Shown in pieces: positions 1-8,910 of a stretch of DNA of 55,273 bases. Made by a program: the position numbers and the translations under genes. Source of the stretch: an uncultured Clostridium sp. (GTDB lineage: Bacteria; Bacillota; Clostridia; Lachnospirales; Lachnospiraceae); NCBI GenBank assembly GCA_947178445.1, contig CAMWYJ010000018.1:1-55273 (forward strand), in the 5' to 3' direction. The notes below the pieces were generated by a model that was not told where the DNA came from, did no database searches, and was given only the letters and a program-made list of their open reading frames with translations. Position 1 is the first letter of the stretch. Every line of letters starts with the position of its first letter.

Positions 1-85
1 CCAGCGGCTCCAAAGCACCCTGCTTATGACATTGTCTATATTGCACAACTAAGTTTTGTTAATGGAGAGTTTTGCAATCACCTAA
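1..85. repeat. Partial copy of palindromic MITE-like element (family A)
   Basis: These bases closely match the reverse complement of 8674-8757, the left arm of the complete element at 8674-8882, with only scattered mismatches and one indel. The copy ends in CCTAA at 81-85, the same terminus as the complete element, and it is cut by the window start. Its orientation is opposite to the complete copy. It lies upstream of the rpmE promoter. No coding sequence is seen here. Confidence 0.8.
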
Positions 86-135
86 AAGCTTTTTCTATAT
101 TCGGACAGGCAGGCATGGCGGAGTGTAAAAAATAC

Positions 136-164
136 TTGCATTTATGATAATCCTGTGATAATAT
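136..164 (+). promoter_or_regulatory. Probable sigma-A promoter of rpmE
   Basis: TTGCAT at 136-141 and TAATAT at 159-164 are separated by exactly 17 bases and lie about 58 bases before the rpmE start. Apart from the repeat at 1-85, nothing else is recognisable between 86 and 221. Confidence 0.65.
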
Positions 165-221
165 GTAGAAGTTGTTTAGGCGGGTTGGAATCTGCCAATA
201 TATTTAGAGAGGTGCAAAAAG

Positions 222-431
222 ATGAGAGAAGGAATTCATCCAAATTATTATCAGGCAAAAGTAGTATGTAACTGTGGTAACGAGTTCGTAACCGGTTCCA
301 CAAAGGAAGAGATTCATGTAGAGATTTGTTCGAAGTGCCATTCTTTCTATACCGGTCAGCAGAAGGCGGCACAGGCTCGCGGTCGTATTGATAAATTCAA
401 CCGTAAGTACGGAGTTAATCAGGCTAATTAG
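222..431 (+). CDS. rpmE: 50S ribosomal protein L31 (zinc-binding type)
   Basis: A 69-residue protein of normal L31 length. It starts [10 protein letters not shown] and carries the CxC and CxxC pairs (Cys16, Cys18, Cys36, Cys39) that bind zinc in the C+ form of L31. It is a peripheral large-subunit protein near the central protuberance. The start follows GAGAGGTG with normal spacing. The gene has its own promoter at 136-164 and a strong terminator at 441-472, so it appears monocistronic. In many Firmicutes rpmE sits next to prmC/prfA, as here. No repressor site for a zinc-dependent switch was recognised. Confidence 0.97.
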   Translation: MREGIHPNYYQAKVVCNCGNEFVTGSTKEEIHVEICSKCHSFYTGQQKAAQARGRIDKFNRKYGVNQAN

Positions 432-440
432 TAACGTTTT

Positions 441-472
441 AAGGTTGGGATTATTTAATCTCAGCCTTTTTG
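441..472 (+). terminator. Rho-independent terminator of rpmE
   Basis: AAGGTTGGGATT (441-452) pairs fully, including G-U pairs, with AATCTCAGCCTT (457-468) across a 4-base loop, followed by a T run. Confidence 0.85.
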
Positions 473-544
473 CGTATATAGGGAAGATGTGTTATTATTA
501 CGGTGGATGAAGAAATGGATTTGAAAGTTTGAGGTTAATTGCTT

Positions 545-1498
545 ATGGAGGAAAGATTACCAAAGGGAACGTTAGGCGGTCAGGCTGTAATTGAAGGTGT
601 TATGATGAAAGGACCAAAGAGTTATTCCATTGCTATCAGACGGCCGGATCGCAAGATAGAGGTTAAGTTGGAAAATTATCAGCCGGCAAGTGAGAAGCAT
701 GCCATCTGCAGAGTACCATTTATTCGTGGTATTGTTAATTTTGCGGAGGCTCTGGTAGTTGGTATGAAGACACTTTCTTATTCATCATCTTTTTATGAGG
801 AGGATGAAGTGGAGACAAAGGCAGACCAGGTAATTAAGAACGTGTTTAAGGAGAAGGCAGAGAGTGTGATTATTGGTCTTACACTGTTTGTATCTGTCAT
901 TTTGGCAGTGGCATTGTTTATGATGCTGCCAGCTGGAATTGCCGAATTTATTGGAAAATGGGTGAAAAACAGGATTGCATTGTCAATGATTGAAGGTGTT
1001 ATCCGGCTGTTGATCTTTATTCTATATGTATTGTTGATTTCGCAAATGGAGGATATAAAAAGAGTATTTATGTACCATGGCGCAGAGCATAAGACGATCA
1101 ACTGTTATGAAGCAGGAGAGGAGCTGACACCGGAGAATGTTGCAAAACACAGCCGTTATCATAAGCGTTGTGGAACAAGTTTTCTATTTATCGTTATGGT
1201 TGTCAGTATTTTTGTATTTATGTTCATTAATGCAGAGCAGATGTGGCTCCGTTTTTTGATCCGGCTTTTTTTGATTCCGGCTGTGGCAGGGATTTCTTAT
1301 GAATTTATCCGCTTGGCGGGTCGTACTGATAACGCAGTGATGAATATTTTAAGTAAGCCGGGAATGTGGATTCAGCAGCTTACAACAAAAAATCCGAATG
1401 AAGAAATGATACAGGTGGCTATTATTTCTGTTGAGACAGTCCTGCAGGGCAAGATATATGCAGATGCGATAAATGAAGCCCAGGGGATTAAAAGGTAG
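545..1498 (+). CDS. DUF1385 family polytopic membrane protein (YqhQ-like)
   Basis: A 317-residue member of the DUF1385 family, whose biochemical role is not established to my knowledge. The hallmark GGQAVIEGVMM lies at residues 11-21, HGAEHK at 178-183 and a conserved RYHKRCGTSF segment at 204-213. Four hydrophobic segments lie at about 107-128, 150-168, 212-229 and 237-255. I chose ATG 545 over the upstream TTG 539 because GAGGT at 531-535 is 9 bases from ATG 545 but only 3 from TTG 539. The next gene, prmC, starts 8 bases after the stop. The DUF1385-prmC-prfA order is common in Clostridia and suggests co-transcription, not a shared function. The conserved His/Glu/Cys residues would fit a metal-binding membrane protein, but this is inference. 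Confidence 0.9.
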   Translation: MEERLPKGTLGGQAVIEGVMMKGPKSYSIAIRRPDRKIEVKLENYQPASEKHAICRVPFIRGIVNFAEALVVGMKTLSYSSSFYEEDEVETKADQVIKNVFKEKAESVIIGLTLFVSVILAVALFMMLPAGIAEFIGKWVKNRIALSMIEGVIRLLIFILYVLLISQMEDIKRVFMYHGAEHKTINCYEAGEELTPENVAKHSRYHKRCGTSFLFIVMVVSIFVFMFINAEQMWLRFLIRLFLIPAVAGISYEFIRLAGRTDNAVMNILSKPGMWIQQLTTKNPNEEMIQVAIISVETVLQGKIYADAINEAQGIKR

Positions 1499-1506
1499 GG
1501 AATCAT

Positions 1507-2391
1507 ATGGCAACGATTGAGGATTTGCTTATATTTGGAAGGGAACAATTGGAAGAGAGTGGGAATGAGTATGCAAAATATGAGCGCAAGGTACTTTTAG
1601 AGGAGGTTTTAGGCTGTAATTATATGTATATGCTGATGAACGGAAATGAAGAAGTGCCAAAGCAGAAGGAGATGAAGTATAAGGGGTGGATAAAACAGCG
1701 GTGCAGCCATTATCCGCTGCAATATATACTGGGTTATGCACATTTTATGGATTATACTTTTTTGGTGAATGAAAACGTATTAATTCCCAGAAGCGATACG
1801 GAGGTTTTGGTTGAGGCAGCAGATGAACTGTTGGGTAAATGGGAAACGGCAGATGCAGGTATGGAGGCTTTGGAAAGCAGGAATGAGAAAAAGAAGGTTC
1901 GGGTACTGGATCTTTGCTGTGGCTCCGGCTGTATTGGTATTTCACTAAAACTGTATCATGAAGAAATAGACCTTGTGCTGTCTGATTATTCGAAGAAAGC
2001 ATTGGAGGTCACGAGGAAAAATCTTGAAAAATATAATGTAACAGCAGAGGTTTTACAGGGGGATTTATTTGAATCATTTACCGGCAGGGCGAAGCTTATT
2101 GTCAGTAATCCGCCATATATCGAGTCGGGAGAGATAAAAGCCCTTATGCCGGAGGTTCGGGAATATGAACCTGTGTCTGCTTTGGACGGAGGTACGGATG
2201 GTCTTGATTTTTATCGGCGGATTATAGAGCAGGCTTTTCAATATTTAGAGGAGAATGGATATTTGATGTTTGAGATTGGGTATAATCAGGGGGAGGCAGT
2301 TCGTAATCTAATGGAAAGAAACCATTTTCTTGATGTGCAGATAAAGAAGGATTATGCAGGGCTTGACCGTGTTGTTTATGGGCATTTGTAG
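1507..2391 (+). CDS. prmC: Peptide chain release factor N5-glutamine methyltransferase
   Basis: A 294-residue S-adenosylmethionine-dependent enzyme that methylates the Gln of the GGQ motif in release factors. VLIPRSDTEV at 91-100 is the family signature, LDLCCGSGCIGIS at 134-146 is the SAM-binding loop (with CCGSG where many homologues have GTGSG) and NPPY at 201-204 is the substrate-Gln binding motif. It lies directly upstream of prfA, whose product is its substrate. The length is normal. The intergenic segment to prfA holds an imperfect inverted repeat, GTTAGTGT (2393-2400) with ACACCTAAC (2410-2418), of unknown role. Confidence 0.95.
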   Translation: MATIEDLLIFGREQLEESGNEYAKYERKVLLEEVLGCNYMYMLMNGNEEVPKQKEMKYKGWIKQRCSHYPLQYILGYAHFMDYTFLVNENVLIPRSDTEVLVEAADELLGKWETADAGMEALESRNEKKKVRVLDLCCGSGCIGISLKLYHEEIDLVLSDYSKKALEVTRKNLEKYNVTAEVLQGDLFESFTGRAKLIVSNPPYIESGEIKALMPEVREYEPVSALDGGTDGLDFYRRIIEQAFQYLEENGYLMFEIGYNQGEAVRNLMERNHFLDVQIKKDYAGLDRVVYGHL

Positions 2392-2443
2392 CGTTAGTGT
2401 AACGTTATAACACCTAACAAAAAGTAAAGAAAGGATTATAGAG

Positions 2444-3517
2444 ATGTTTGATAAGTTAGAGGATATATTGGCAAGATACGAATCGGTTCTGGAGATGTTG
2501 AGTGAGCCGGATATTATGAATGACCAGAAGCGGTATACAGAGCTTATGAAGGAACAAAGTGAGCTGGCTCCGATTGCTGCAAAGTATAAGGAGTATCTGG
2601 CTGCAAAACAGGCGATTGAGGACAGCCTTGCTATGTTAGAGGAAGAAAAGGATGAGGAAATGCGTGAGCTTGCCAAGGAGGAGTTAAATGATTCAAAGGA
2701 AGCGGTGGAGCGCATTGAGCAGGAATTAAAGATTTTACTGCTTCCCAAAGATCCAAATGATGAAAAGAACGTTGTAGTGGAGCTTCGGGCTGGTGCCGGT
2801 GGAGATGAGTCAGCACTGTTTGCCGCAGAGGTGTTTCGAATGTATCAGAAATATGCGGATAAGATGCGTTGGAAAACAGAGCTTATCAGTTTAAATGAGA
2901 ATGGAATCGGTGGATTTAAGGAATGTTCCTTTATGATTAATGGAAAGGGGGCATTTTCACGCCTTAAGTATGAAAGTGGGGTTCACCGTGTACAGCGTGT
3001 GCCGGAGACGGAGTCCGGTGGGCGTATCCATACTTCCACGATGACAGTTGCCATTATGCCGGAGGCAGAAGAAGTGGATTTTGAATTGGATATGAATGAT
3101 TGTAAATTCGATGTGTTCCGTGCATCCGGTAACGGAGGTCAATGTGTCAATACTACAGATTCCGCAGTACGTCTGACGCATATTCCAACCGGTATTGTCA
3201 TTTCCTGCCAGGATGAGAAGTCACAGCTTAAGAACAAGGACAAGGCACTTAAGGTATTGCGTGCCAAGTTATATGATATGGAGCTTCAAAAGGCGCATGA
3301 TGAAGAAGCAGAGCTTCGTAAAAGTCAGGTAGGAACCGGTGACCGTTCTGAGAAGATCCGTACCTATAATTTTCCTCAAGGGCGTGTGACAGACCATAGA
3401 ATTAAGCTTACACTTCATAAGCTTGACCAGGTTATGAATGGAGATTTGGATGAGGTTATCGACAGCTTGATTGCTGCTGATCAGGCGGCAAAGCTGGCGA
3501 AGATGAATGAAAAGTAG
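2444..3517 (+). CDS. prfA: Peptide chain release factor 1
   Basis: A 357-residue class I release factor recognising UAA and UAG. The codon-recognition tripeptide PxT is seen as Pro187-Glu-Thr189 within [16 protein letters not shown]. The peptidyl-tRNA hydrolysis motif GGQ is at 231-233, in the context [16 protein letters not shown]. The start follows GAAAGGATTATAGAG. It is the last gene of the DUF1385-prmC-prfA cluster, ending in the terminator at 3530-3567. Gln233 is the expected target of the PrmC encoded just upstream. Confidence 0.97.
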   Translation: MFDKLEDILARYESVLEMLSEPDIMNDQKRYTELMKEQSELAPIAAKYKEYLAAKQAIEDSLAMLEEEKDEEMRELAKEELNDSKEAVERIEQELKILLLPKDPNDEKNVVVELRAGAGGDESALFAAEVFRMYQKYADKMRWKTELISLNENGIGGFKECSFMINGKGAFSRLKYESGVHRVQRVPETESGGRIHTSTMTVAIMPEAEEVDFELDMNDCKFDVFRASGNGGQCVNTTDSAVRLTHIPTGIVISCQDEKSQLKNKDKALKVLRAKLYDMELQKAHDEEAELRKSQVGTGDRSEKIRTYNFPQGRVTDHRIKLTLHKLDQVMNGDLDEVIDSLIAADQAAKLAKMNEK

Positions 3518-3529
3518 ATGTTTCAGAGT

Positions 3530-3567
3530 AAAACCTTCCTTGCAGGTTAAAGTACAGGGAAGGTTTT
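3530..3567 (+). terminator. Terminator after prfA
   Basis: AAAACCTTCCT (3530-3540) pairs with GGGAAGGTTTT (3557-3567) across a 16-base loop and is followed by ATTTATT. It separates the translation block from the leucine genes. Confidence 0.75.
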
Positions 3568-3581
3568 ATTTATTCCTGCAA

Positions 3582-3610
3582 TTGCTTTTATTATAAAAAA
3601 AAGTTATAAT
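3582..3610 (+). promoter_or_regulatory. Probable sigma-A promoter of leuC
   Basis: TTGCTT (3582-3587) and a perfect TATAAT (3605-3610) are separated by 17 bases, about 100 bases before leuC. The leader (3617-3713) is very AT-rich. I see no T-box specifier or TGG-ACC antiterminator motif in it. Alternating TA tracts at about 3610-3640 could be a regulator site but match nothing I recognise. Confidence 0.7.
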
Positions 3611-3713
3611 AACTATTCGATATATATATTTTAATTATATGGGTGCTTATGTTAATATAAACTAAGAAAAATAAAAATATAGATTTGTAAGAATTAGAAA
3701 AGGAGAGAGTGTT

Positions 3714-4979
3714 ATGGGAATGACAATGACACAGAAAATCTTAGCTGCACATGCAGGACTTCCGTTGGTGGAAGCAGGACAGTTAATTGAGGCAGACTTG
3801 GATTTAGTTTTAGGAAATGATGTAACAACACCAGTTGCAATTCATGAGATGGAGAAGTTTAATACAGACAAAGTGTTTGACAAAGACAAGATTGCAATGG
3901 TTATGGATCATTTTACGCCAAATAAGGATATTAAGAGTGCAGAGCATTGTAAATGTGTAAGAGAATATGCATGTGCCCAGAATATCACAAATTTCTTTGA
4001 TGTAGGTGAAATGGGTATCGAGCATGCGCTGCTTCCGGAAAAGGGTTTGATTGTAGCCGGTGAAGCTTGTATCGGTGCAGATTCCCATACCTGTACATAT
4101 GGTGCGCTTGGTGCGTTTTCGACCGGTGTTGGTTCTACGGACATGGCGGCTGGTATGGCAACCGGAAAGGCATGGTTTAAGGTGCCTTCAGCCATTAAGT
4201 TTGTTTTAACCGGGAAGCCTGGTAAATGGGTAAGTGGTAAGGATGTAATCCTTCACATCATTGGTTTGATCGGTGTGGATGGAGCACTATATAAGTCCAT
4301 GGAGTTTGTTGGAGACGGTATCGCACACTTATCTATGGATGACCGCTTTGCTATGGCAAACATGGCAATTGAGGCTGGTGCAAAAAATGGAATTTTCCCT
4401 GTGGATGAGAATACGATTGCATATATGAAAGAACACTCTGTTAAGGAATATAAGGTATATGAGGCAGACGAGGATGCCGTTTATGATGAGACTTATACGA
4501 TTGATTTGAGCAAATTAGAGCCAACAGTAGCATTTCCTCATTTACCGGAGAATACAAAGCCAATCAGTGAGGTGCCGGAAATTAAGATTGATCAGGTAGT
4601 GATTGGGTCTTGTACGAACGGAAGAATTGAGGATTTGAGAGTTGCCGCAAAGATTTTAGAGGGTAAAAAAGTAGCGAAGGGACTGCGTGTCATTGTAATA
4701 CCTGCAACGCAGGCAATTTATCTTCAGGCAATGGAGGAGGGTCTGCTTAAAATATTTATTGAGGCAGGTGCGGTTGTTTCTACTCCGACCTGTGGACCAT
4801 GTTTAGGTGGACATATGGGAATCCTTGCAGCTGGCGAGAAAGCAGTAGCAACCACGAACCGTAACTTCGTAGGGCGTATGGGACATGTTGATTCTGAGAT
4901 TTATCTGGCTTCCCCTGCAGTGGCAGCAGCTTCTGCGGTAACCGGAAAGATTTCCTGTCCGTGCCAGATTGGGCTGTAA
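3714..4979 (+). CDS. leuC: 3-isopropylmalate dehydratase large subunit
   Basis: A 421-residue aconitase-superfamily protein that isomerises 2- to 3-isopropylmalate together with LeuD. The three [4Fe-4S] ligands are Cys300 (in VIGSCTNGR) and Cys360/Cys363 (in [11 protein letters not shown]). [20 protein letters not shown] near 121-140 is the conserved active-site segment. The about 420-residue length is that of the short (HacA/LeuC2-like) subfamily, not the about 470-residue enterobacterial type. The start follows AAAGGAGAGAG. It opens the BCAA cluster; leuA is not in this window. Confidence 0.96.
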   Translation: MGMTMTQKILAAHAGLPLVEAGQLIEADLDLVLGNDVTTPVAIHEMEKFNTDKVFDKDKIAMVMDHFTPNKDIKSAEHCKCVREYACAQNITNFFDVGEMGIEHALLPEKGLIVAGEACIGADSHTCTYGALGAFSTGVGSTDMAAGMATGKAWFKVPSAIKFVLTGKPGKWVSGKDVILHIIGLIGVDGALYKSMEFVGDGIAHLSMDDRFAMANMAIEAGAKNGIFPVDENTIAYMKEHSVKEYKVYEADEDAVYDETYTIDLSKLEPTVAFPHLPENTKPISEVPEIKIDQVVIGSCTNGRIEDLRVAAKILEGKKVAKGLRVIVIPATQAIYLQAMEEGLLKIFIEAGAVVSTPTCGPCLGGHMGILAAGEKAVATTNRNFVGRMGHVDSEIYLASPAVAAASAVTGKISCPCQIGL

Positions 4980-5059
4980 AAGTATAGAGATTAGTGGATT
5001 CAAGCCTAAAAGGCGAGGAATGAACTTAGTATAATCGTTTAGTATGGAGGTTGAATAAT

Positions 5060-5548
5060 ATGAAAGCACATGGAACAGTACACAAGTATGGGGACAACGT
5101 GGATACAGACGTGATTATCCCTGCAAGATATTTGAATTCATCCGATCCGGCAGAGCTTGCAAAGAACTGCATGGAGGATATTGATCCTGATTTTGTAAAT
5201 AGAGTACAGACAGGTGACATTATGGTGGCAAATAAGAATTTTGGATGTGGTTCTTCCAGAGAGCATGCACCAATTGCGATTAAGGCGAGTGGTATCAGCT
5301 GCGTGATTGCAGAGACATTTGCGAGAATTTTTTACCGCAATGCGATTAACATCGGACTTCCGATTATTGAATGTCCGGAGGCTGCCAAGGCAATCGAGGC
5401 AGGGGATGAGGTGGAAATTGATTTTGATTCCGGTATGATTTATGATAAGACAAAGGGAACGGAATATAAAGGTCAGGCGTTTCCGCCATTTATGCAGGAG
5501 ATCATTAAGGCGGAAGGGTTAGTAAATTATATCAATAATAAGTCATAA
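5060..5548 (+). CDS. leuD: 3-isopropylmalate dehydratase small subunit
   Basis: A 162-residue aconitase swivel-domain protein, the partner of LeuC. It has the [13 protein letters not shown]-type N-terminus (residues 12-25) and the conserved [10 protein letters not shown] loop at 62-71. I chose ATG 5060 instead of TTG 5051 because GGAGG at 5046-5050 is 9 bases upstream of the ATG and would abut the TTG. It is 80 bases downstream of leuC without a visible terminator. Downstream, the expected leuB is displaced by an unrelated surface-protein gene. Confidence 0.95.
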   Translation: MKAHGTVHKYGDNVDTDVIIPARYLNSSDPAELAKNCMEDIDPDFVNRVQTGDIMVANKNFGCGSSREHAPIAIKASGISCVIAETFARIFYRNAINIGLPIIECPEAAKAIEAGDEVEIDFDSGMIYDKTKGTEYKGQAFPPFMQEIIKAEGLVNYINNKS

Positions 5549-5577
5549 GCAGATATGCCTGGCAGAAACTTAAGTTT

Positions 5578-5622
5578 TTGCACGACTAGGTTTTGAAAAT
5601 TAGGAGTTTCGCAATTACCTAA
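5578..5622. repeat. Solo end of palindromic element family A
   Basis: About 45 bases resemble the right end of the copy at 1-85 and the reverse complement of 8674-8720: a TTGCACGACTAGG core, then GTTTCGCAATTACCTAA at 5606-5622. Only one arm is recognisable, so this is a degenerate or deleted copy. It lies exactly between leuD and the inserted surface-protein gene. Confidence 0.6.
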
Positions 5623-5652
5623 TTATTTATAGAGAGGAGAGAGGACGAAGAA

Positions 5653-6951
5653 ATGAAAAGTAATAGTTTAAAAAAACTGCTGTACATGGTATGTATGGTA
5701 ATAATGGGGTGTATAATGACAGGAAAGATTTCCATGGCAGAGAAGGCAGACGATTATATCTATGAGGTACTTCCGGACGGAACAGCAAAGCTGGTCGATT
5801 ATCGTGGCAGCAATCCGGAAAAGATACCGGATACAATTGATGGGTATACGGTAACGGTAATCGGAGAGAGACTGTATTTTAACAAGCCCTTAAAAGATAA
5901 CACAATTCCGGCCACGATAAGAGAGATAGAGAGTCATGCGTTCGGTTATGCGAAAGCTAAGAATATTGTTATGCCTGCTACAGTGACAAAGTGTGGAAGC
6001 TTTGTTTTTTATAATGCGAAAATAGAATCGGTTACTTTGGAAGAAGGATGGACAGAAATTCCAGAAAATATGTTTTCGGGATGTGAAGAGCTGACAACGG
6101 TGAAGCTTCCAGAATCCCTTCGCTATATCAGAGAGGGTGCATTTTCGCATGGCGGGACGATTAAGGAACTGGTGTTGCCGGCAGGATTGATAAAGATTGA
6201 AGAGGATGCATTTTATTCCACACATATTACAAAACTTGTGGCGGCTTGTTCGAACGTGGAACTGGATGAGGATGCTCTCTTGAGCTGCAGTGTAAGTGAA
6301 TTGCATTGCTATTATAATTCGGCTATATATAAGGAATACAAAGACTCAGAGAAGACCAAAATCGTATTTATTGATAACCCTTTATTCTTTCAAAAATCAA
6401 ATATTACTCTGGGAGTAGGGGCAGAAACGACACTGAAACTTACAGGGGGAGGTGGAAATGTTAAATGGAAATCTTCAAATAAAAAAATAGCAACGGTAAA
6501 TAAAAAGGGTGTCGTAACGGCGAAGAAAACAGGTACAGCAACCATAACGGCTTCACGCAATGGAAAGAAAGCAGTTTGTAAGATAAAGGTAAAGAAAAAT
6601 GAACGTAAATTGAAATCTTATCCGACAAAAGCTTCTGCTTATGTAAGTAACCAGACGATTTTGGGCTTTAAAAAAATAAAGAGAGACTCCAAGGGCAACT
6701 ATGTGCTAAGCGGTCATTTTATCAATACATTTGCTTCTACTACTTCCTATGCAAAAAATTTAGTCATCAAGGTGTATCGGAATGACAAGTTAATTGCAAA
6801 ACAGACTTTTAAAAGATGGAATATAAGGGTGCCTGGAGGCTCCTCAAAGACAGTTACACTGACCATTAACAAAAAGAATATTAGAAAAAAGAAAACGGAT
6901 TTGAGAAGCGGCGATGTCCGTGTTGTTGTAGCAGGAGGCAGGGTTTACTAA
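5653..6951 (+). CDS. Secreted BspA-like leucine-rich repeat protein with Ig-like (Big_2) domain
   Basis: A 432-residue exported protein. Residues about 1-29 form a signal peptide (lysine-rich start, hydrophobic core, SMA before the likely cut). Residues about 60-225 carry LRR_5/BspA-type repeats with patterns such as IEEDAFYSTHITKLV and IREGAFSHGGTIKELVLP. Residues about 248-315 form a bacterial Ig-like fold (VKWKSSNKKIATVNKKGVV). The C-terminal 115 residues are Lys-rich and unassigned. No sortase motif or SLH domain is visible, so retention on the cell is unclear. The gene follows GAGAGGAGAG and sits between leuD and leuB, an unexpected place for a surface protein. Together with the repeat end at 5578-5622, this suggests insertion into the leu cluster. 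Confidence 0.85.
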   Translation: MKSNSLKKLLYMVCMVIMGCIMTGKISMAEKADDYIYEVLPDGTAKLVDYRGSNPEKIPDTIDGYTVTVIGERLYFNKPLKDNTIPATIREIESHAFGYAKAKNIVMPATVTKCGSFVFYNAKIESVTLEEGWTEIPENMFSGCEELTTVKLPESLRYIREGAFSHGGTIKELVLPAGLIKIEEDAFYSTHITKLVAACSNVELDEDALLSCSVSELHCYYNSAIYKEYKDSEKTKIVFIDNPLFFQKSNITLGVGAETTLKLTGGGGNVKWKSSNKKIATVNKKGVVTAKKTGTATITASRNGKKAVCKIKVKKNERKLKSYPTKASAYVSNQTILGFKKIKRDSKGNYVLSGHFINTFASTTSYAKNLVIKVYRNDKLIAKQTFKRWNIRVPGGSSKTVTLTINKKNIRKKKTDLRSGDVRVVVAGGRVY

Positions 6952-7020
6952 AAGATTGCAGATAGAAGCGTGCAGGATGTAAAGTAATATGGATTTTATG
7001 ATTTAGAAAAGAGGAAAAAG

Positions 7021-8103
7021 ATGAACTATAATTTAGCAGTAATCAAGGGTGACGGTATCGGACCGGAGGTCGTTACCGAAGCGATGAAGGTATTAGACAG
7101 GATTGGTGAAAAGTTTGGTCATACGTTCCAGTATGAGCAGCTTTTGATGGGCGGATGCTCTATTGATGCACATGGAGTACCTCTTACCGATGAGGCAGTA
7201 GAGAAGGCAAAGAAGTCCGATGCGGTACTGCTTGGCTCAATCGGAGGGGATACCAGTACTTCCCCTTGGTATAAGTTAGAACCGTCTTTAAGACCGGAGG
7301 CGGGACTTTTAAAAATTCGTAAGGAGCTCGGTCTGTTTGCAAACTTAAGACCGGCACTGTTGTATCCAGAGCTGAAGGGTGCATGTCCGTTGAAGGAGGA
7401 GATTGCGGACAGAGGATTTGATATGATGATTATGCGGGAGCTTACCGGAGGACTTTACTTTGGTGAGCGTAAAACAGTGGAGGAAAACGGCAAAAAGAAA
7501 GCCATTGACACCCTGACCTATTCAGAAGATGAAATCAGAAGAATCACCATCCGTGGTTTTGACATCGCCATGAAGAGACGTAAGAAAGTAACCTCTGTAG
7601 ATAAGGCGAATGTATTGGATTCATCCAGACTTTGGAGAGCCGTTGTAAATGAGGTGGCAAAGGATTATCCTGAGGTAGAGGTAGAGCATATGCTGGTGGA
7701 TAACTGTGCGATGCAGCTTGTTAAGGACCCTGCACAGTTTGATGTTATTTTGACAGAGAATATGTTTGGCGATATTTTATCCGATGAGGCTTCCATGGTA
7801 ACCGGTTCTATCGGAATGTTAGCATCTGCATCATTAAATGAGACAAAGTTTGGTATGTATGAGCCAAGCGGCGGTTCTGCACCGGATATCGCAGGACAGA
7901 ATAAAGCAAATCCTATTGCAACGATTCTTTCGGCAGCAATGCTGCTGCGGTTTTCGTTAGATTTGGACAAAGAAGCAGATGCCGTGGAAGAGGCGGTAAA
8001 GAAGGTTTTGGAAGAGGGTTACCGCACCTGTGATATCGTATCCGAAGGTACAACCTTAGTCAGTACTACCGAGATGGGGGATTTGATTGTAGAGAGGATA
8101 TAG
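7021..8103 (+). CDS. leuB: 3-isopropylmalate dehydrogenase
   Basis: A 360-residue NAD-dependent beta-decarboxylating dehydrogenase that converts 3-isopropylmalate to 2-oxoisocaproate. GDGIGPEV (10-17) starts the fold. The conserved substrate/metal segments are [29 protein letters not shown] and [11 protein letters not shown], and [14 protein letters not shown] binds NAD. The length is normal. RBS GAGGAAAAAG precedes the ATG. A small hairpin (GCAAAT 8112-8117 with ATTTGC 8122-8127) follows the stop, without a T run. Confidence 0.97.
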   Translation: MNYNLAVIKGDGIGPEVVTEAMKVLDRIGEKFGHTFQYEQLLMGGCSIDAHGVPLTDEAVEKAKKSDAVLLGSIGGDTSTSPWYKLEPSLRPEAGLLKIRKELGLFANLRPALLYPELKGACPLKEEIADRGFDMMIMRELTGGLYFGERKTVEENGKKKAIDTLTYSEDEIRRITIRGFDIAMKRRKKVTSVDKANVLDSSRLWRAVVNEVAKDYPEVEVEHMLVDNCAMQLVKDPAQFDVILTENMFGDILSDEASMVTGSIGMLASASLNETKFGMYEPSGGSAPDIAGQNKANPIATILSAAMLLRFSLDLDKEADAVEEAVKKVLEEGYRTCDIVSEGTTLVSTTEMGDLIVERI

Positions 8104-8145
8104 ACTGCATGGCAAATCGGGATTTGCTTAAGGAGCGAAGAAAGT

Positions 8146-8652
8146 ATGAATGATATTGTTGAAAATGTCAAAGAAGCCATATTAAAAAGTAATTTACAAT
8201 TTTCCTCGAAACCAATTTTGATTGGTGGACAAGCTATGGAATATTACGGTATACGAAAATCGGGGAAAGATATTGATTTCGTCGTAACAGATAAGGATTA
8301 TCAGAGTCTGGTGGAAAAATATCCTGAGAAGCGAAAGGACTTATATGGTGATTTGGGTGTGACGATTGATGAATTTGAGATTTGGAGAAGTATTGCTCAT
8401 CTTGATTATGATTTTTTTAGAAAAGAAGCCGTTGATGAAGAAGAAATTTTTGTAATATCAATTGACAGGCTTTTATGGACAAGAGTATGTGCTATGGATG
8501 TTGAAAAATATCTAAATGATTTAAAATTAATGAAAGAGTATTATTATAAAAAATATACAAATCAGCAATATCATCAAGAAGCTATGCTACATGAAAATTC
8601 ATATAGAAAAATGAATGGTGTTGTATGGGGTGGAATGTATGAAGATGATTGA
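8146..8652 (+). CDS. Putative nucleotidyltransferase-fold protein (MNT/AbiEii-like superfamily)
   Basis: A 168-residue protein whose N-terminus resembles the nucleotidyltransferase fold: GGQAMEYYGIRKSGKDIDF at 27-45 fits the G[GS]-x9-13-DxD pattern, with Asp42 and Asp44 as candidate metal ligands. The C-terminal third is rich in Lys, Tyr and Glu and helical in character. The coding sequence is visibly more AT-rich (AAA, TTA, ATA codons) than the flanking leuB and ilvD, consistent with recent acquisition. RBS AAGGAG is 10-15 bases upstream. A MITE-like element begins 22 bases after the stop. It has no adjacent antitoxin or HEPN partner, so I do not call it a toxin. The true substrate is unknown. 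Confidence 0.6.
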   Translation: MNDIVENVKEAILKSNLQFSSKPILIGGQAMEYYGIRKSGKDIDFVVTDKDYQSLVEKYPEKRKDLYGDLGVTIDEFEIWRSIAHLDYDFFRKEAVDEEEIFVISIDRLLWTRVCAMDVEKYLNDLKLMKEYYYKKYTNQQYHQEAMLHENSYRKMNGVVWGGMYEDD

Positions 8653-8673
8653 TATGATGAAGGAATTATTAAA

Positions 8674-8882
8674 TTAGGCAATTGCGAAACTTCCTATTCC
8701 AAAAACTTAGTTGTGCAATATAGACAATATCATAAGCAGGTGCTTTGGAGCCGCTGGTGCTTAGCGAGGTTTTTTTCGAGCTTAGCACCGCTGCGAGCGA
8801 CAAGCAGCGCAAGCGTGCCTGCGTTGATTTGTCTGTATTGTACAACGGATGTTAGCGAAAACAGAGTTTCGTAATCACCTAA
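8674..8882. mobile_element. 209-bp MITE-like palindromic element with 9-bp target duplication
   Basis: The termini are TTAGGCAATTGCGAAAC (8674-8690) and GTTTCGTAATCACCTAA (8866-8882), inverted repeats matching at 14 of 17 positions. The element is flanked by perfect 9-base direct repeats ATTATTAAA at 8665-8673 and 8883-8891, a target-site duplication. The arms continue as an imperfect palindrome: GGTGCTTAGC (from 8757) pairs with GCTTAGCACC around a T7 tract. No ORF of transposase size is present, so it would need a transposase in trans. It sits directly before the ilvD ribosome binding site; removing it with one repeat copy leaves about 40 bases between the upstream gene and ilvD. Confidence 0.85.
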
Positions 8883-8910
8883 ATTATTAAATAGTAAAAA
8901 GGAGACAAAA

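Noticed and set aside
3617-3713. T-box leader for leucine before leuC
   Set aside because: No specifier-loop context or TGG-ACC antiterminator motif, and no terminator stem in the leader.
8146-8652. Type IV (AbiE-like) toxin-antitoxin system
   Set aside because: Only one gene is present, with no antitoxin partner; the DxD motif alone does not justify a toxin call.
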